Source: Candidatus Krumholzibacteriia bacterium (lineage in GTDB: Bacteria; Krumholzibacteriota; Krumholzibacteriia; LZORAL124-64-63). Taken from it: a stretch of DNA of 9,291 nucleotides. Both the position numbers and the translations under genes were made by a program. Each line of letters opens with the position of its first letter. Positions within the stretch are counted from its first letter, which is position 1. This document shows, in pieces, positions 6,863 through 9,291 of the stretch. Below the pieces are notes generated by a model that was not told the DNA's origin, ran no database searches, and saw only the letters and a list, made by a program, of their open reading frames with translations. The stretch is from positions 1-9,291 of the forward strand of contig JAUUYW010000113.1 in the NCBI GenBank assembly GCA_030590265.1. Reading direction: 5' to 3'.

Positions 6863-8374
6863 ATGGATCACAATATCCTGAACGCTCTGAGTGAGATCAC
6901 CAGGGAAAAAAATATTGATAAGGCCATCATCATCGAGTCCCTCGAGGCCGGGCTGCAGTCTGCTGCCCGCAAGAAGCTGGGGGCCGAGGCCAACATCGAT
7001 GCCCATGTGGATTCCGAAACCGGGGAAATGACCGTGGAACGGGTCATGACTGTGGTCGATGAGATCGATGATCCCGACACCGACATCTCTCTTGAAGAAG
7101 CAGAGATTGAATTCGGTGATGAAGTGGAAATTGGGGATGAGGTCCGCTACATGCTGACTCTTTCCGATTTTGGTCGCAACGCCATTCTGGTTGCCAAACA
7201 AATTTTGGTGCAAAAAGTGCGTGAAGCAGAGCGGGCTCAAATATTTGAAGAATTTCGCGACCGGGTGGACCAGATCATCGTTGGCACCGTGCAGCAGGTC
7301 GATCGAGGGAATGTTCTGGTTAACCTCGGACGCACCGAAGCGCTGATGCCCTATCGTGAACAGATCAAGGGTGAACGCCTGGGGCAGGGTAAAACAGTTC
7401 GGGCCTATATCATTGAAGTTCTGGATTCGGTCAAAGGGCCGCAAGTTATTCTTTCACGGAGCCACCCCGGCTTTCTCAAAGCACTGTTCCATCAGGAAGT
7501 CCCCGAGATCCAGGAAGGTATTGTCTCCATCAAGGGTGTTGCCCGTGAGCCTGGTACCCGCTCCAAGATTGCCGTCAGCAGCAATGACGATCGGGTTGAT
7601 CCCGTGGGCTCGTGTGTGGGCATGAAGGGCAGCCGAGTGCAGGCCGTGACCCGTGAGCTGGCAGGTGAAAGGGTGGATATTGTGCCTTGGAGTGCCGAGC
7701 CCAGTTTGCTGATCAGCCGGGCCCTGAGCCCAGCCGTTGTCAGCAACATCATCCTGCATCATGAGCGCAACGAAGCAACTGTCATCGTCAACGATGACCA
7801 ATTGAGCAAGGCCATCGGTAAAGAGGGCAAAAACGTTCGTTTGGCTGCCAAACTGACCGAATGGAAAATTGATCTGGTCAGTTCCCGGGAGTACAATACT
7901 CGCCAGCGGGTCAGCCAGGAAATGGCCATGCCTTTGGCCGATCTGCCCGGCGTAACAGATGAATTGTTGGTGCTTTTGGAAGCTTTTGCGGTGACTACCA
8001 TCGACGACCTGGCTGATACACAATTGGAGCGTTTAGCCGGAATCGAGGGACTGGATGCGGAAGGTGCCGACAGTCTTCTGGCTACGGCCCAGGCCACTCG
8101 TGACGAATTGCGTCGCATGATTGAAAAGACCGTCAAAAGTGAATTGGAAGCAGAGGCTGCTGAAAACGAAGCCCTGTTTGCCGATGACGTTTTTGTCAAT
8201 GATGAAGCTGCTGATGATATTGTTGATCCAGAAGATCCGCCCATTGATAAAGATGCCATCTTCAAGGATTTTCCTGAAGGAAACGATGAAGAAGGCGCCA
8301 AGGATTCAGAGGGCGACGATGAGGAAGACGAAAAGAAAATTGATCCATTTGCCAACACAGAGTTGGAGGACTAG
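6863..8374 (+). CDS. nusA: Transcription termination/antitermination factor NusA
   Basis: A 503-residue cytoplasmic protein that binds RNA polymerase and nascent RNA and modulates pausing, intrinsic termination and antitermination. The N-terminal RNA-polymerase-binding domain (about 1-130) begins MDHNILNALSEITREKNIDK. The S1 domain spans about 135-200 (GTVQQVDRGNVLVNLGRTEA). Two KH domains follow, with GxxG loops at G253-G256 (GMKG, in DPVGSCVGMKGSRV) and G319-G322 (GKEG, in SKAIGKEGKNVRLA). The C-terminal part has one helix-hairpin-helix-like region from about 360 (LPGVTDELLVLL, then LAGIEGLDAEGA), then a highly acidic tail of about 75 residues rich in Asp and Glu. ATG 6863 is preceded by AGGAGA eight bases upstream. 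It lies 29 bases after rimP and 29 bases before the L7Ae-like gene, as in many bacterial nusA operons. Confidence 0.97.
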   Translation: MDHNILNALSEITREKNIDKAIIIESLEAGLQSAARKKLGAEANIDAHVDSETGEMTVERVMTVVDEIDDPDTDISLEEAEIEFGDEVEIGDEVRYMLTLSDFGRNAILVAKQILVQKVREAERAQIFEEFRDRVDQIIVGTVQQVDRGNVLVNLGRTEALMPYREQIKGERLGQGKTVRAYIIEVLDSVKGPQVILSRSHPGFLKALFHQEVPEIQEGIVSIKGVAREPGTRSKIAVSSNDDRVDPVGSCVGMKGSRVQAVTRELAGERVDIVPWSAEPSLLISRALSPAVVSNIILHHERNEATVIVNDDQLSKAIGKEGKNVRLAAKLTEWKIDLVSSREYNTRQRVSQEMAMPLADLPGVTDELLVLLEAFAVTTIDDLADTQLERLAGIEGLDAEGADSLLATAQATRDELRRMIEKTVKSELEAEAAENEALFADDVFVNDEAADDIVDPEDPPIDKDAIFKDFPEGNDEEGAKDSEGDDEEDEKKIDPFANTELED

Positions 8375-8403
8375 GATCGGCCATTGCCGCGGTCCGAAGG
8401 GTT

Positions 8404-8712
8404 ATGAACGAAACGAATGTTACAAAACTGTTGGCTCTGTTGGGGCTGGCGCGCAGGGCCGGGCGGTTGGCCATGGGTTTTAGCGCAGTGGAACAGTTGG
8501 TTCGCAAGCGGGGCCGTGTTTTGGTGATTGCCGCGGCGGATATGGGAGCGGCTCAAAAGAGCAAAGTTGAACGATTTGAAAATCTGGCCGGGCTGATTGA
8601 TGACGCCCTGACCAGTGAACAGTTGGCCGAAGCCTTCGGGCGAAACAAATTGGCCATCATTGGGTTGAGTGATCCCGGATTTATCAAGGGGATCAAGAAA
8701 CTGATCGACTGA
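8404..8712 (+). CDS. L7Ae/L30e-family RNA-binding protein (YlxQ-like)
   Basis: A 102-residue protein with the L7Ae/L30e/Gadd45 fold pattern: KLLALLGLARRAGRLAMGF at the N terminus, the strand GRVLVIAAADMG with polar residues after it, and a late AIIGLSDPGFIKGIKKLI helix. Family members bind kink-turn RNAs or ribosomal RNA. The bacterial copy between nusA and infB is usually called YlxQ or ribosomal L7Ae-like, and its exact role is not settled. The start is ATG 8404, with GAAGGG only two bases before it, which is unusually close. No better in-frame start exists nearby, since the conserved helix begins within the next ten codons. No ylxR (DUF448) gene lies between nusA and this gene, unlike in Bacillus. 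The gene is in the operon. Confidence 0.88.
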   Translation: MNETNVTKLLALLGLARRAGRLAMGFSAVEQLVRKRGRVLVIAAADMGAAQKSKVERFENLAGLIDDALTSEQLAEAFGRNKLAIIGLSDPGFIKGIKKLID

Positions 8713-8722
8713 ATCTGCTTGC

Positions 8723-8741
8723 CTTCGGCCGAGAGCCGAAG
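8723..8741 (+). other. Inter-cistronic hairpin between the L7Ae-like gene and infB
   Basis: CTTCGGC (8723-8729) and GCCGAAG (8735-8741) form a perfect seven-base stem with a five-base loop. No T-run follows, so it is not an intrinsic terminator. It lies in the 76-base gap before the infB start. Such hairpins can stabilise or be processed in polycistronic RNA, but no function is shown here. Confidence 0.6.
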
Positions 8742-8775
8742 CTGCGGACAGTCGGCAGACGAAAGCCATGCGGCT

Positions 8776-8791
8776 GGAGGTAATGGGTTTG
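8776..8791 (+). promoter_or_regulatory. Ribosome binding site deciding the infB start
   Basis: GGAGG at 8776-8780 is two bases from ATG 8783 but eight bases from TTG 8789. The TTG spacing is normal, and it gives the usual IF2 N terminus. The third in-frame candidate, ATG 8768, has no good site upstream. Confidence 0.6.
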
Positions 8792-9291
8792 TCGAAAAAC
8801 CTCAGGGTTTACGAATTGGGACGCCACTATGGTGTGGACAGCAAACAGGTTATGACCCTTCTGGAAAAAATGAAGGACGAGGTCAAAAGCCATATGAGCG
8901 TCGAGGAGGACTCGGATGTAGACCGTGTCCATTCCGTCTTTCAGCGCAAACGAGAGCTGGCTCGGGAGAACTATGCCAAGGCACATGGTCTGAACCCCGA
9001 TCAACTGAAAAATGTGGCTGCTCTGAAACCTCTTGAACGGCCTCAACCAGAAGAAGAGCCAGAGGCACCAAAAAAGAAAAAGAAAAAGGTCAGCAAGAAA
9101 AAGGCGGCCAAGAAAAAGGCAAAAGCAAAACCCAAGGTGGTTGTGATCACCAAGGCCGGCACCATGACCAAGGTTGCCAAAGCCGCCAAGGCCAAAAAAG
9201 CTGCTGAAAAGGCGGCTCTGAATGCTGAGGCTTCGCGTAAAGCGGAAGAAAAAGAGGCTCTGGATGCTGAATTGGCGAGCAAACGGGAAGA
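8789..9291 (+). CDS. infB: Translation initiation factor IF-2, 3'-partial
   Basis: The reading frame runs open to the end of the window, giving about 167 residues of a protein expected to exceed 800. IF2 is the GTPase that brings initiator tRNA to the 30S subunit. Only the N-terminal region is visible. Starting at TTG 8789 the protein begins MSKNLRVYELGRHYGVDSKQ, which matches the IF2 N-terminal module (R-V-Y-E-L-A-K pattern), with a helical continuation. From about 9060 it becomes a Lys/Ala-rich linker that includes two copies of AAGAAAAAGGC (9095-9105 and 9110-9120), as is usual in the disordered part of IF2. The G domain lies beyond the window. Two upstream in-frame ATGs (8783, 8768) are possible; residues and spacing favour TTG. 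The assignment rests on this N-terminal motif and on operon position after nusA and the L7Ae-like gene. Confidence 0.93.
   Translation, partial: MSKNLRVYELGRHYGVDSKQVMTLLEKMKDEVKSHMSVEEDSDVDRVHSVFQRKRELARENYAKAHGLNPDQLKNVAALKPLERPQPEEEPEAPKKKKKKVSKKKAAKKKAKAKPKVVVITKAGTMTKVAKAAKAKKAAEKAALNAEASRKAEEKEALDAELASKRE

Noticed and set aside
6578..7444. Long minus-strand open frame (288 codons) across rimP and nusA
   Set aside because: It lies opposite two well-identified genes; its composition reflects the reverse complement of their codons.
7759..8358. Serine-rich minus-strand open frame under the NusA tail
   Set aside because: Serine richness is the antisense image of the acidic and alanine codons of NusA; not a gene.
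9060..9120. A-rich direct repeats resembling a satellite or slippage tract
   Set aside because: They encode the Lys/Ala linker typical of IF2 and stay in frame; no separate element is needed.
9043..9282. Minus-strand open frame with phenylalanine/alanine-rich, membrane-like translation
   Set aside because: It is the reverse complement of the Lys/Ala-rich IF2 linker, which automatically gives Phe and Leu runs.

Overview
The window (about 9.3 kb, moderate GC) is ordinary bacterial chromosome. The only certain pathway content is housekeeping: a ribosomal protein L28 gene, recG, and the start of a translation/transcription-factor operon, rimP-nusA-L7Ae-like gene-infB. No phage, IS, CRISPR, tRNA or rRNA features were seen. 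The exact phylum cannot be read from the sequence. A secreted protein with tetratricopeptide (TPR) repeats and a parvulin domain fits a diderm bacterium. The operon order nusA - L7Ae-like - infB is widespread outside the enterobacteria. I suspect an environmental lineage rather than a well-studied genus, but that is inference.

Layout, left to right. Positions 1-1518 (+) hold the 3' part of a long TPR protein whose start lies outside the window. Positions 1535-1930 (-) hold a stand-alone response-regulator receiver, convergent with it. Positions 2102-3562 (+) hold a probably exported TPR protein that ends in a complete parvulin-type peptidyl-prolyl isomerase domain, which is the least routine gene here. 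Positions 3591-3782 (-) are rpmB, encoding a zinc-ribbon (four-cysteine) form of L28. It is divergent from recG at 3889-5997 (+), and the gap between them carries overlapping candidate promoters. Positions 5998-6167 are non-coding and contain a good sigma-70-like promoter, followed by a terminator-like hairpin with an eight-T run before rimP. This looks like a leader attenuator. Next come rimP (6168-6833), nusA (6863-8374), an L7Ae-family gene (8404-8712) and the 5' end of infB (from about 8789, running off the window).

How they work together: the right half is a classic information-processing operon. RimP matures the 30S subunit, NusA controls pausing and termination, the L7Ae-like protein probably binds structured RNA, and IF2 starts translation. 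NusA could feed back on the putative leader terminator, as transcription factors of this operon do in model bacteria, but here this is only an inference. The left half suggests signalling and envelope functions, with no clear pathway.

I did not find a convincing undescribed multi-gene system. The points worth checking are the TPR-parvulin fusion, the rimP leader, several non-ATG start choices (GTG for rimP, TTG for infB and the TPR-parvulin gene) and an inter-cistronic hairpin before infB.
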